Positions 1 through 11,491 of a stretch of 64,000 nt of DNA are shown one piece after another; position 1 is the stretch's first letter; every line of letters starts with the position of its first letter. Origin of the DNA: Hydractinia symbiolongicarpus (Eukaryota; Cnidaria; Hydrozoa; Anthoathecata; Hydractiniidae); the NCBI RefSeq assembly GCF_029227915.1, contig NC_079880.1:25847501-25911500 (forward strand), read 5' to 3'. Under the pieces are notes generated by a model, which ran no database searches, was not told the origin of the DNA, and saw only the letters and a list, made by a program, of their open reading frames with translations. The position numbers and the translations under genes are program-made.

Positions 1-300
1 GTAGCTGGCAGAGGAATTGTACCCACCGAAATGTAAAAACTAGATCACAGTATTAATCTATCCTGTTCAGGTTACAAGATAGATGTAGATCGGAGCCCCT
101 GTGACCTTGCCCCTCGTATGTTTAAATCGGATGTGCAGGAATTTTTTGAATGTTAAACAGCCAAATTATCAACTTTTAATATCTATTTTATATTTTGTTT
201 TTTACCTTATTTACAAATATTTACAGTAAAGTGAAAAAATTAAATATTCACACCACGTTAGTCAAATAAGCAAAGAATTTAGCTATTCACACCAAGTTAG

Positions 301-3300
301 TCACGTAAACCTAGCACAGGCTTTTTTCCAGCGGCATTGGGTGCACCATAATTTTTTATTGCTCATTCCGTAAACTTTTCTGCATTTCTTTCGACCTTTC
401 CCTCTAGTTCTCTGTGTTACTTCCGCCGGAATAAAAATTCGCGTGGCTGTTACTGGAGAAACAGACGAAGTGTTGTCAGTAAAATTTATGTTAAATACAG
501 GTGAGTCTAAGTGCCTCGCTGTATTCTTCTTTGACAAAGCACTTTTAGAGTTATTTGGCAGGTTATAGTTGGACGGATAAGTGGAAGCACTAATTGTAGA
601 GAAATAAGCAAGGCGATGATTTTCGTGTGATGTGCTGACTGGTTGTTGTTTTGTTTCTTTTTGCATGCATCTCTCTGTGTTGCTTAAAATTTTTGTTTTG
701 TCAAAGATGGTGCGTATATCTAAGTTGTGCAACTCAGGTTGGCAATCAGACTTAAAAACATCATTGTCAATTGGTTCATTTTGGTTTATTATTAAGTCCT
801 CTTCAGTCACTGATTTTCTGTATTTCGTTTTGGAACATTCTTCATTTAAACTCTCTTCACTGGATGAGATACCAGATGTTGTGGTACTATCAATGTTAAC
901 GTCATCAAAGTAAAACTCCTCTTCACCAGCTTTCGAGGGTCTAAAATAAAAACAACAGAATTCTTGAAAAGCACTTCGGATGGAAAGTAACATAACCAAT
1001 TTTCCATCCGGATGGAATGTAACATATCCAACATGTACTCCGGATTAAAAGTAACGTACACGATGTGTCCGGATTAAAAGTAACGTACCGACGAGTACCC
1101 CGGATTAAAAGTAACTTACCCGGTGTGTAACCCGGATTAAAAGCAACTTACCCGATATGCGCATGTCGCACGTGTAAGATGATGCCAGAAAGTGTAGTTA
1201 ATTCTTTGTCGCATCCTCTCCACATGCAGCGAAATATGGTGCGACATGGCAGCTAAGAAATAAGAACAGCGTATTTATTTATTTACTATATAATGTACAT
1301 AGTAAATATGTTTATTTAAGTGTATTTATTTTTAAAAAATTTGCTAACACAAATCTCAGTTGATGTTGTTTGGAATTGCAAAACCTTTTATGTTTTTTAA
1401 TTTATATATACGCTTACAACCAAACAAATGCAAGGTCTTCTTTTTACGTTTCCGGAATTCGTTGTTTTCATAGAATTGTATTTTCTGGCTATGGCCAACC
1501 GATATTAGGTATTATTTGTTCGAGGGTGCAATAGGGTGCGGACACATTTTTTAATCTTTAGGTTAAGGTGTGCTCAAATCAGCACATCTATGCCACAATT
1601 TTTTTTTGCACATCTTATATTTTTTTAATAGGTATGAAACTTCGTGCAATGCAATATCTATTGCTTCCCAAAAACAAAACTAACTCGACTGATGATGAAC
1701 ACGTTGATTTCGGGTCGTTTGCTTTATTTAATAAAAATTACCACAGCTCATCAAACCCAGGTGTGTTATTTGATGAAGCTTATTAAATGAAATTGCAGTA
1801 AGAAAGAACGTTTAAAATCTTATCGAAATTTCTCGTACTTATGCTTGGCGGAATTGCGGTTGTCAAAGAATTGAGGTTTAATTGGTAGTAATTTTCTCGC
1901 ATAATAGATTTGCGCGTATTTAATTTGCGCGTAATAGTTTTGCGTGTTGTAATTTTGCGCGTATTAATTTTGCGCGTATTTATTTTGCGCTTAATAGCTT
2001 TGCGCGTGTTTACTTTGTGCGCATTACCTTTGTGCGTATTAATTTTGCGCGCACTAATTTTGAGCGTATTAACTTCGGGCGATTATTAATTTCCGCCCAA
2101 TAGCCATATTAATACAATCCGGGGCCCGTTAATTTTCGCACAAACTTAAATTCCTCCACCAAAAACAAGAAAATTCAGGATTTAAAGCAAAATATAGATG
2201 CGTTTCTTAATTAGTTTCTTAAGTAATTTTTCGCGCGTCATTTTTGTACCAAATTTCCCTGACTAACAATCCATTTTAGCGCGCGAAAATTAGTACAAAA
2301 AGGTTAGTTTGTTCTGATGTCAAAAAATATTCACGTAAATACCTTCCGTTTGGTCGGAGGATGTTCTACTGAGTCTGCGCTACCACTCGAACTACCAATC
2401 CCATCATCGATAGAACATCGCCCCAGTCTCCCCTGTATCATTTGTGCGCTTGACTGAGGCGCACTTTGATAGCCAATCAAATCGTGCGTGGTATCGCTAC
2501 CATATATGTTTTTGCAAGCTCTTCCAACCGCATCGAAAGAATAACTTCTGGGTTTTGATTTTATCGGTACCGGTTGTGTGCGCGTGTTATTGTAGTCTCT
2601 GTAAGAATAACTGCGTGGTTTAACATACCGTGATTCATTGTAGTCAGTTTCGTCTTCTTTTGCTCTATTTAAACGCGGAGAATGCGCAATATAATCGCCT
2701 GCGTGACAATGTATTTTTGATTCGTCTAACAAACGTGGCGACCTTCTGTGGTGATACATGTTGTTGTATCTGTAGTCGAGATGAGATGTGGTCACATGTG
2801 CGTTATTAAAATATTCTGTTTCTTCTGTTGGGGTGTTCTTAGGCGGAAAGATAAACGCACTGTCTGCTGAGCGAACTAAAAAAAGTAAACAGACAATTAT
2901 TCAAAGAAGAAAATAAACAAATAAAAGTATAATACGCATTGTTGTTTTGTAGCCTAAACAACTAGATGCCTCTGTGTAGAACCTTTATAGATACTGGGAG
3001 GAAAGATCGATTTTAGCTACTCATATGAGCCAACGACTCCTGGTTAAAAAAAAATCACAAACGAATTGAAGATAAAATTCGACGTCGCCGACATATTGAG
3101 ACATGACGTCACGTTAGCATTACTTCTACCTATTCTCCGGACCATACGTGGTGTTACTAACGTCGAAGTTGTCATGAAAGAGAATAAAACAAAAAACTCT
3201 TTGGCAGTGATCCAAACACAGATTTACAAGTAAGCAAATGAGATATTCGATGTAGTGGATGTAGGTAGTCAAGTACCGGCAAAAACTTAACAACGATACC

Positions 3301-5886
3301 GCAACTATGCACAGGATAAACGCTTTTCACCACAAACTACGTCACACTTTAAAAATACACCAAGTGTTCTCCGACAACAACAAAAACTTCTTGTGCCCAA
3401 CACATGGTAACGTACATTCGTACGGTAACCGCAACGTAATTGTACGAAGAGTTAAAGCTAAGAATATCTTGAAATGATGTCATTAAGCGCGATTATTTTT
3501 GTTTCCGTGGTAACAAAACGCGACCAATAAACTTTAATTAGGAATCCTGTGGGAAATGGTTAAATTAATTGATTGGATGGATAAAGATTGTTTGTTCTAG
3601 TTCCTTCTCAGTCTCCAGCTTTCAAAGCAATTAAAATTTTAAAAATCTCACACACATACAGATAGTCATAAATGTAGACATCTAGTTATATCTTAGCTGC
3701 ACAGATATACCCCACGTCTGAAAAGCAACAAGACCTTGGGCTCAAATAGTGAATGGTTTCACGAACTGAAATTTCAACTTGTTAAACCAATCCGGGAAAC
3801 CCTTTTCAAAAAAGTTCCAATTTTAGGATTCTTAAAACTTGTCCTTAATCTCAATTAAGTTTTTTTCTGAACAGATTAGATCTGATTATTGACAAACAAG
3901 CTTCATTCCCAAGCCCCTGTGCCCCAGGCTATAGATAGGAGAGTACATTTACACTAAGGATGAGGCTGGTACTAACAATAAGACAGTGTAAACCAGACGA
4001 AATGTAAACAAAATTAGTTATTGGAAGAAAATGACGTCATTCGAAAAGCCAAATCCTCTTTTTTTGTGATGTCAATAAGAAATTTATTGGCATCTTATCA
4101 ACTCAGTTTGTGACAATATGTTTATAAATAAAAATTATTTTTAAGTAATCTTAGCGATTTTTAATTTACCTTTGAAAAAGCGCATATATTATTTTTGCGA
4201 TTTTGTGCTTTAAAGAATTTTACTTGCCAGGAGTGGACTCGGTATAACGTCACACGCAAAAGAACAAATAAACAAAAAAATAATAGGGAACACAATTTTT
4301 TGAAGAATTTCTTTATAAGAATCACAAAGTCTTAATGACCAATAATTTCAAAAAAATATTAGGAATAACCAAGTTCTGTTTAAACATAAACCTAACAAGC
4401 CCTGGGGGCGAGGTCTGCTTTTTGGTTGGTCTGTTTGTTTTATTGATTTTTTACTGTTTCTATATTGATTCATTCCCATTTTTCTAGTTATTACATTACA
4501 GTTCAAACGAAAATATTAGTCAAACCTGATTTAGGAATTATTTCAAACTTATTTAGGGCACAAAATTTCGAGTTGCTAAGAACCACAAGGCTTAACAAAG
4601 AAACGTACAATTCATATAACGATATAAAATATGTTACATTGCCTGAAAGAAAAAGTAACACCCAGTCGAGATCATGCTCAAATTTTTCCAACAAAATATA
4701 TATCTCGGCAAAATTTTGGGAGACCTTTAAAGGGGGATTTTTACGAAGCGAATTGAACAGCGAATTCGATGGCGAATTCGCTTTTTAATTTTCACATAAA
4801 CGAAATCTCAGCACGCCTTTTCGCCAAAAAAAGTTTGGGTCAGCGGTATTTAAAGAACGTGCCCGATAGTTCAGCATTAGCGTTAAAAATGTGAAAAATC
4901 TTTGAGACTCTGTTCTGTACAAAAAATTGTGTACAGTGTTTTTACGTAAATCTATCCAAGCATATCTGCAGCCGGGAAGTGTCTAACGAAAGTCTTAAAA
5001 ACAACAACAACTAGCATATAACAAGAAAAATTTTAAACTTTGAATTATAAAATCCCTCTCAAAATCAATGCATAGAAAATTTAGTGTTGCTGGGGTTCGA
5101 AATCTATTTATGTTTTATTATAAAAGCCCTCCCCCGGATAGAAGTGAATGAACCAGTTTTTTTTGCATACGTACTATCTATAAGTTTAATTTTTTTTAAA
5201 TCAAGAATTTATAAATGACTAAAGGCAGTTTTATATATATATATATATATAATAAATTTATTTTGTACCTTTTCCAAATTCTTCAGACGACGCCGCGCTT
5301 GACGCGGGAGACGCCAACGATAAAGACGTCAACGCGAGAGCGGCGCTTCTAACGTCATCCAAAAAGATGGGACTTTTCTGTAACAGCGGAGATCTGTCAA
5401 CTTCATCGCTTCTAAATTAGTAACAGTCGGACAAGTTATTAATGTCGATGATGCACAACATCGCTATAAACAACAACAAAAACGGCAAGTCGACGGCATC
5501 GAGGGAAAACAACGGTAAATTAACGTCATGTAAAAAGCTAACTAAATGAAGTAAAGGCACACAATGAAAATATTTCAGAAACCTTTTCTGCAATCTGACT
5601 TATACTGGTGGGAAATTTCTAAATAAACAAAAGAAGAACAATACTTGTGATACAGTCGAAAACTTTTGGTCGAATCTCCGTAGGTTTTTTCTCTGAACAT
5701 TGAACTCTCCTGTGAGTCTTCGTAACACCATGAATTCGCACAATGTATAGGTAAAAATAAATTACTTCGGTGCGGATAAACTGGATAATTATTTACGTTG
5801 GTGAGATAGTTCGTAGTCGTCGTAGTATCACAACAATAGGGAGAGTTGTTTTTATCAAATTGCGAATATGTATTCTTTTCCGTCAT
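301..5886 (-). CDS. ZNF395/ZNF704-like: HDBP-family transcription factor (ZNF395/ZNF704/SLC2A4RG-like), 5 exons
   Basis: Exons on the minus strand: 5886-5645 (ATG), 5411-5269, 2875-2343, 1252-1152, 940-301 (TGA). All have GT-AG borders and phases 2, 1, 0, 2 join, giving 1,659 nt and 552 aa; human ZNF395 is of similar size. Residues about 82-128 carry an acidic [16 protein letters not shown] stretch matching the conserved LTSLS block of the family. The third exon is Ser/Tyr rich and ends in PPTKRK. Exon 4 encodes one C2H2 finger, C-X4-C-X12-H-X4-H (C315-H338). Exon 5 opens with EEEFYFDD, like the family's EEDFYY block, and ends in a C-clamp (Cys 526, 539, 542, 548; CRKVYG...[11 protein letters not shown]). 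Known members are nuclear DNA-binding regulators; the C-clamp contacts GC-rich DNA. The family call is firm; which vertebrate paralogue it matches is undecided. Exon 1 is the least certain, since its donor (AA|GTATTG) is weak. Confidence 0.88.
976..1152. repeat. ~31-bp minisatellite filling intron 4 of the ZNF395-like gene
   Basis: Six units with starts near 976, 1008, 1040, 1069, 1100 and 1132 (spacing 29-32 bp). On the plus strand the core reads CCGGATTAAAAGTAAC; the two leftmost units read CGGATGGAAAGTAAC-like. The array reaches the exon-4 donor, so on the gene strand successive units carry GTAAGTTGC, GTAAGTTAC, GTACGTTAC and GTATGTTAC-like donors. The intron (941-1151) is almost wholly made of this array. 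Confidence 0.85.
1632..1760 (+). CDS. Candidate unassigned plus-strand exon (antisense to ZNF395-like intron)
   Basis: A pyrimidine-rich acceptor (TTTTTTTAATAG) precedes 129 bp that are open in one frame and end at CCCAG|GTGTGT. Phase is 1 in and 1 out. The encoded stretch includes [16 protein letters not shown]. It would join in phase to the candidate exon at 4502-4788. I recognise no family, and chance open frames of this size are common here, so this is only a lead. Confidence 0.18.
1900..2090. repeat. Degenerate tandem repeat rich in TTTGCGCG
   Basis: About ten loosely spaced copies of a 17-20 bp unit resembling TTTGCGCGTATTAATT. It lies inside intron 3 of the ZNF395-like gene. No coding sense on either strand. 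CpG-containing GCGC cores are retained although spacing and flanks vary. Confidence 0.7.
4502..4788 (+). CDS. Candidate unassigned plus-strand terminal exon
   Basis: Open frame of about 95 codons after an acceptor (TTATTACATTACAG), ending at TAA. It enters in phase 1 and would continue the candidate exon at 1632-1760. It encodes a mixed, moderately charged sequence (for example [20 protein letters not shown]) without recognisable domains. It lies in intron 3 of the minus-strand ZNF395-like gene. It could be noncoding. Confidence 0.2.
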
Positions 5887-6500
5887 CGTTACAGCTGCTT
5901 GACAAGCTATATAAAACGTTGCATACGATACAGCTAAGCAACAAAAGCTGGTTATACGTTGCTTAATTTCATGTAAAAAAATAATCGTTCCGCTTTAAAC
6001 TTAGCAAGAAATTCCAGCCAACAGTTAGTTATAAGATACTTCTTTGTAAAAAAAAATAGATTAATTAGCGAATAATACTATCACGTTATTTAAACGTTGC
6101 TAAAACCAAAAACAAATCGCCGGCCGGCGTTCATTAGTTCTATAAATACTACATCGATATTTCACTTTTTCCCGCCATTATTGTACATTTCTGTTGTTTG
6201 TATCTTCAATATCTTATTTGTTTAGCACGTGTGATTCTTTGTTTTTCTACGTATAAATATACTTTTCACTCTCTGATTTTTCAATAGGTTTCACATAGTT
6301 TCAGCTTCGTAGTAAAGAAATCAATGAAAATCTCTATTTGCTGCACTTTTCAACATTAATTATAGATGTCCGCTGACCGTTTTTACCGTGCAGACGAAAT
6401 TGTAAACATTAGAAGTCACGTGACTCAAAAAAGCGCTTAGTAAACAGAATTTTAATACAATAATTACTGACGTCATAAATCAACGTATTTATAATAGACC
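5887..6500 (-). promoter_or_regulatory. Presumed upstream region of the ZNF395-like gene
   Basis: This stretch lies immediately 5' of the proposed ATG (5886) and has no coding sense that I can see. A full cAMP-response-element palindrome TGACGTCA occurs at 6468-6475, and a second one sits inside the gene near 3104. A TATA-like TATAAATA lies near 6141. Promoter identity is inferred from position only. Confidence 0.3.
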
Positions 6501-7879
6501 AAGATTATTTACCCAGCGTCTTAACTTTTTGGAAATTTTTCGAAAACAGATGGTATCGAAGCGACGGAAAGTAAAAGTAAAGATTTTGATATCAGGCATG
6601 CCAACTGCGTGGGTATCTTACCGCATTTTAAAAGCACTTACGTCAGCGAAAATATTAAACGAATCAAATTATTATCTTTCTGTGCATGCGCACTTATATG
6701 TTTTTGCAAATAACGCAAAACTTTCTGGTTCAGTGCAGAGGCAAGATACGGCTAGTAAACTTATAAACAAGTCAACCATATCATGAATGTTTTATAGTGG
6801 TGTTGCTTAGCAACAGCCTCGTATTCAATAATAAACATTCATTCAAAAATAGCGGAAGAAAAAAACAGACAGGTTGTTCGATTCTGCAGAAAGCACGAGT
6901 ATAACACACCATTAATATTTATGAGGTCAAAAAGTCACATTTTGAATCTGTGCCGTAAACATACGCGAAGCACAAAATGTATCTATAATTCACGAAGTTC
7001 ATTCGTCAGGCTGTTTTCAATTTAATTGGTCCAATAAAGCTGTGAAAAGAAAACATTCACAGAACTTTTAATGAAATGCATTCGATCATAACATGCTGCA
7101 TAATTTAACAAAACATACTTGTTTGCTGCACAAAACAAAAATATTTTTTATAGCGACATTAAAAATTGAAAACAAAAGTTTTGGCACCCGTGTTTTGATG
7201 CAAGAATTATAATTGGAAAACACGTCTTGAAAAGAAAAGGATACATCGTGATTTATACCTTCAACGCCTCATCTTAACGCCCTCTTCTATAAAATCAACC
7301 AAAAGCAATGAGAATTATATAAACCTCCCCTTCTTACAAATACCAGCACCCTATTTCACAAAATTTTGGAGAACGGGCGATCAGCCCTGCACCTTCCCCC
7401 ACCCTTGTCCCCAGTTTTTTTTTTCTTTTTGATATGAGAGAATGAAAAGGTCATAAAACCCTAGGGACTAGGGTCCCCTGCCCCTATCTGTCCACCAAAA
7501 AAATAAGCATGCAGGATTAATAATACTGGGATTTTTTTGCGTTTTCTCAAATTTCTTTTCGCGGAAAATGAAGTGGCGTAGAAAGCAGGATTGTGAGTGT
7601 GTCCAGACCCTCTCTCTATCGTTTCTTCGTCCCTGTAAAACTTATCCGTTGCACCTATTTTATTGAACTTTGTTCCGCAATCTGGATGCGCTAATTATCA
7701 AAATCTCAACATTACTGCAGTACATGTTTAAAAAGTCTACTCGCTGCGAACAGTAGTATACTGTTCGCACTTGGTGCGTAACCAGTCTGGTCATTATTCT
7801 TATTTCTCTCTTGTCCTGAACAATATACCTATTGTTTTCACCCTAAAATTCCTGTTCTGATAAAACGTATTCTTATAAA
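6501..7879. other. Intergenic, no gene seen
   Basis: AT-rich sequence with a short open frame (6529-6786, plus) lacking splice context or recognisable domains. No RNA gene or element seen. Confidence 0.5.
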
Positions 7880-8030
7880 ACTAGTCGTTAGCCCGTAGAA
7901 AATCCACGGGTTCGCCCGTCCTTTTTATACTGCATTGCGTGCTTCTCGCTATTGCACAGCTAAGCTACCATTTTGCGTGACAAACAGACGAACGGACGGA
8001 CAGACGTATACGGGCATTATAATATATATA
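7880..8030 (+). repeat. Dispersed repeat with CCCGTGGA/TCCACGGG hairpin head
   Basis: Begins ACTAGTCGTTAGCCCGT, then a short inverted repeat around ATCCACGGGTTCGCCCG, and ends in GTATACGGGCATTATAATAT. Further copies lie at 17690-17795 (plus) and 14460-14545 (minus). Head-only fragments lie at 23590, 51773 and 54358. Shared start and end blocks in several places show a mobile, probably nonautonomous family. Confidence 0.75.
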
Positions 8031-8765
8031 AAAAAAAACCGTGAAAAAACCGCATACGTCAGCGCCACAATAGTCTTGATCTTCCTTCCTTCGAAATTTT
8101 CGCATGTTCCACATGAATAATATAACAACAATGACGTCATAAATTGTATTGATTCTTATATACACTATATACAATTAAATATTCGGCATTTAACTACAAT
8201 ATAATCACACATAAATAAAATTTTTAGAAGCATGGCTTACGAAGGCTAAACTGGATTTTTTTTACCGTTCTTATGGAACTCAAATACTAACTTTTTAAAA
8301 CCAAATTCGATAAATCAAAACGATTATTCGACTATTTATCATTATGCCATAGAATTTTCCAATTATTTGATAACTTTTTCAATAACAATAAATATTCACT
8401 AAATAATTTTTTTATCGACTAAGCTACTGCTAATTCTCAATTTAACGCATTATCAAACAAGCACACCCCATAACCCAATATGTATCGCATACTCTGGGCG
8501 TACTGAAATGATCACTACTTGTTGTTTGAGTGGTCCTTAAAATATTACAAAACAAAACAAAAAGAAAGAAAAAAATGTAAATTTAATTTAAGTTACAAAT
8601 AATGTGTAAAACTATAACTAAAAAGAGCACGTAAAATTTATGAACACAAAATTGATATTTATTTAATTCCCTTGACAAGAGAACCATATTTCTACTAGCA
8701 GTTTGTTCTTTCACTTCCACGCAATACTCTATCAAAATGTCTATCATGTGCCGCCAGAAAATATT
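8031..8765. other. Intergenic, no gene seen
   Basis: AT-rich DNA with no supported feature. Confidence 0.5.
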
Positions 8766-8945
8766 TGCGTGGTAGATATCTGCGTGGTGGGTACCTGCGT
8801 AGTGAATATCTACGTGGTGGGTGTCTACGTAGTAAATATCTGCGTATTAAATATAGGCGTGGTAAATATTTGCGTGGTATGTATCTGCGTCGTGGGTATC
8901 TGTGTGGTTTGTAGCTGCGTGCTGGGCATCTGCATGGTAGGTGCA
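8766..8945. repeat. 15-bp minisatellite, about 12 units
   Basis: Units vary around TGCGTGGTAGATATC and stay in 15-bp register for 180 bp. Because 15 is divisible by three, both strands are open: the minus strand reads as repeated RRYPP-like pentapeptides and the plus strand as VVNIC-like ones. Neither has splice or start context, so I treat it as noncoding minisatellite. Confidence 0.85.
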
Positions 8946-9369
8946 CCTTGCCGGAACATACACCAAGTAAAAGCCGACTCACTTTATTGAACCAATCGTG
9001 TAGTTGAATTTATTAATTAGCCTATTACAAGACATCTGAGGCGTCGTCGGGTTGTTTTTGTTTCCAACCTCGCGCTTTTAATTTTGTATCTGCGAAAAAA
9101 AGAATACATTCTTGCTCAATATGAGATAAAAGTACCTTGTTCCAACACTTCCCTCGGTTTTTACCTAAGAGGTACAACTGGAATAATCGGAAAAAGTCAT
9201 GTATTTATAGTTTTCAAGATTCAATATGTATTCGAGGAAAGATTTTCAACAGCGCCCTTTTATTATTGCAGTCTAGCAGTTTACACCCCATGAATCTTGT
9301 TTATATATTGCTTTTTCCCCTTCGTATTTTTTAGGCGTGTTCTTAATTCACGATTTTTTTTTTTGCTAG

Positions 9370-9549
9370 GTCGTGCGCACTTCGACAAAATTAGAGACGA
9401 ATTCAAATATAAAAGCCCTTAAAGGAGCATTGCAAAGTTTGCACAGCGAGCCACAAAAATTGCAAGAATTTAAGAATGAACCAGAAATACAACCTCAAGG
9501 CCTAAAGACAATTAATTCTGATATATATCACAACCAAATCTCGGTATAG
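9370..9549 (+). CDS. Candidate unassigned plus-strand exon
   Basis: A strong acceptor (a run of T then GCTAG) is followed by about 59 open codons ending in TAG; a donor TCG|GTATAG overlaps the end. The peptide is hydrophilic and helical-looking (IKALKGALQSLHSEPQKLQ) and unlike the random AT-rich frames around it. No family recognised and no partner exon identified. Confidence 0.3.
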   Translation, partial: VVRTSTKLETNSNIKALKGALQSLHSEPQKLQEFKNEPEIQPQGLKTINSDIYHNQISV

Positions 9550-11491
9550 GTTACGGGAAATAGCAAAGACCGGTTTGTTTGTTACGTGGTGTCATTCGTA
9601 ATGAGTGAGCAAATGACATCTTTTTCAGGATTTACGTACAGAGCACTTTGGTTACACTCACAAGCGCAAGAAATGCACACATAAAATTTGATAATTATTA
9701 CAAAAATACCAATGGGTTTGTTTACAAAAGAGAACAGCCTCGACTTTTTTTGATGTTGTTCTTACAGGTAGCTTAGTTACCCTATGGCTAGATTTAGGAT
9801 TAAATTAGCATTTATTACTTAATACTCAGTAAAATAGGTCAAGTTTGAATATTAAACTTTTTCGTTATAGCTAGCTAGACTAAGTATGAAAGGACAAGGC
9901 TGGGATTTTTAGCTGGGTTAAAAGTCAAAATTTAAGAGGAAAATTACATCACAGTTTTTAAAATTATACTACACATATTTGAGAACACCTACGGGGAAAT
10001 TCATTGTTCATCAAGTTACCCAATATGGGTAATATGGAAGATTTCTTTATAAAAAACCTCAGAAACCGTTTCAAGTGGATTACTTTCACTCTATTTTTTT
10101 TCAAATTTTTAAGATAAACTTTTGCGATTTTGTCATTTACTAGTTTTCAAATTTCTCGCTGAAAATTTTTAAGGTTTAAAACCCATGTCCCACAGTAACT
10201 TTTTCGTCCTTATCCTAATGTCATATACATAAGCTATGCAACAACTTTTGCAGGAAAATAAAAACACATAAAGAGAAAAAGGTTGTTATTAAAACATTAT
10301 AAATTAATTTCAAACCGATTAGTCCCTGCAGTCATTTTAGTGTCAGCAGTATGAAAAACTATGCTAAAACTATACTAAGTAAAAGTCCTATTACTTCAGT
10401 AAAAATTGAAATAATGACTTGAAACTTAGTATTATATGTTTTTAGACCAGTTTGATGAAATGAGCCAAAAAAAATTTTTTAATACTATCATTGTTTCTGA
10501 GTTTTTAATTTTGGCCATTTTTGGAGAAGCTGCTAAACTTTTTTTGACAGCATATCAATTTTGACAAGTCATGTGTACAGAAAACATTCAAAGTGATTAT
10601 CAGGATTTAAAATAATTCAAACAGATATAATGTGTCCCAGGTTTAGGACCAAATACCTTATCCAGTTTAGAGAAAGTGGGAATGTGCTTCTAAAGCACAG
10701 TGCTAAATACATAATCAAAATTTTATGCCGTATAAATACAAAGTGGTTAGAAAGTTATTTTTCTGTCCACCTGGATCTGCAACACGTTTACTTGCACTAA
10801 TCCCTCAGCCTGGTGCCACTCACAATTAATTTTTGAATATCAACATTAAGTTATTATACAAAATGAAAAATGATAAACAACTGTGTTTGGTTTGCAGAAG
10901 TAACAATAGGCTTCATCATAAGTCCTGTGAATGTTGGTTTATGAAAAATGTGTTATACCTTTAATGCAATAAGCGCTCCACTGGGTTTGTAACACATTAC
11001 ACTAAGTGTCCTCTGTGTGACACAGTTTACCCTTTACTAATTCTTAACCTGGACAGAGACTTTAGGTCTTCCTGCACCAAGCGGGTATTACTTCTGGCTA
11101 TACTTTCCCAAATTTTGTTATTTATTAATGAAATTTATTTATGAAACATAAGTTTCTGTTTGTTGCGACAACATATTTAACCAACATGCAATGCCTTGCA
11201 TACCTAACTAGCTATACACTCAAGTCTTGACTGTTCACTGCTATGGGAGGTCCAAATAGCTAGCAGGTAGCAGCTATATTCATTTAAAATGACAGAATGC
11301 CTTGAAAAGTCTTTTGTGTAGCTAGCTACATAAAAATAATATATTTAGCTCTTGTATTAGCTTGTATTAGCTTAAAATCACAAAATAAATATTATCCAGA
11401 TGTGACCATCCCTCATCATCAGACATCAGAAAGGCATTCTTTACTTCTCCTTGTGGGGTGCCTCAAATTCTTGTAAATCCAATTAAAAAAA
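9550..11491. other. Intergenic and presumed 3' flank of the C8orf34-like gene
   Basis: No coding exons seen. TTTATT (AATAAA on the minus strand) occurs near 11118, about 370 bp past the stop codon of the minus-strand gene to the right, and is a plausible poly(A) signal. Confidence 0.35.

Noticed and set aside
8695-8990. Arg/Tyr-repeat protein on the minus strand
   Set aside because: The repeat comes from a 15-bp minisatellite that is equally open on the other strand; no splice or promoter support.
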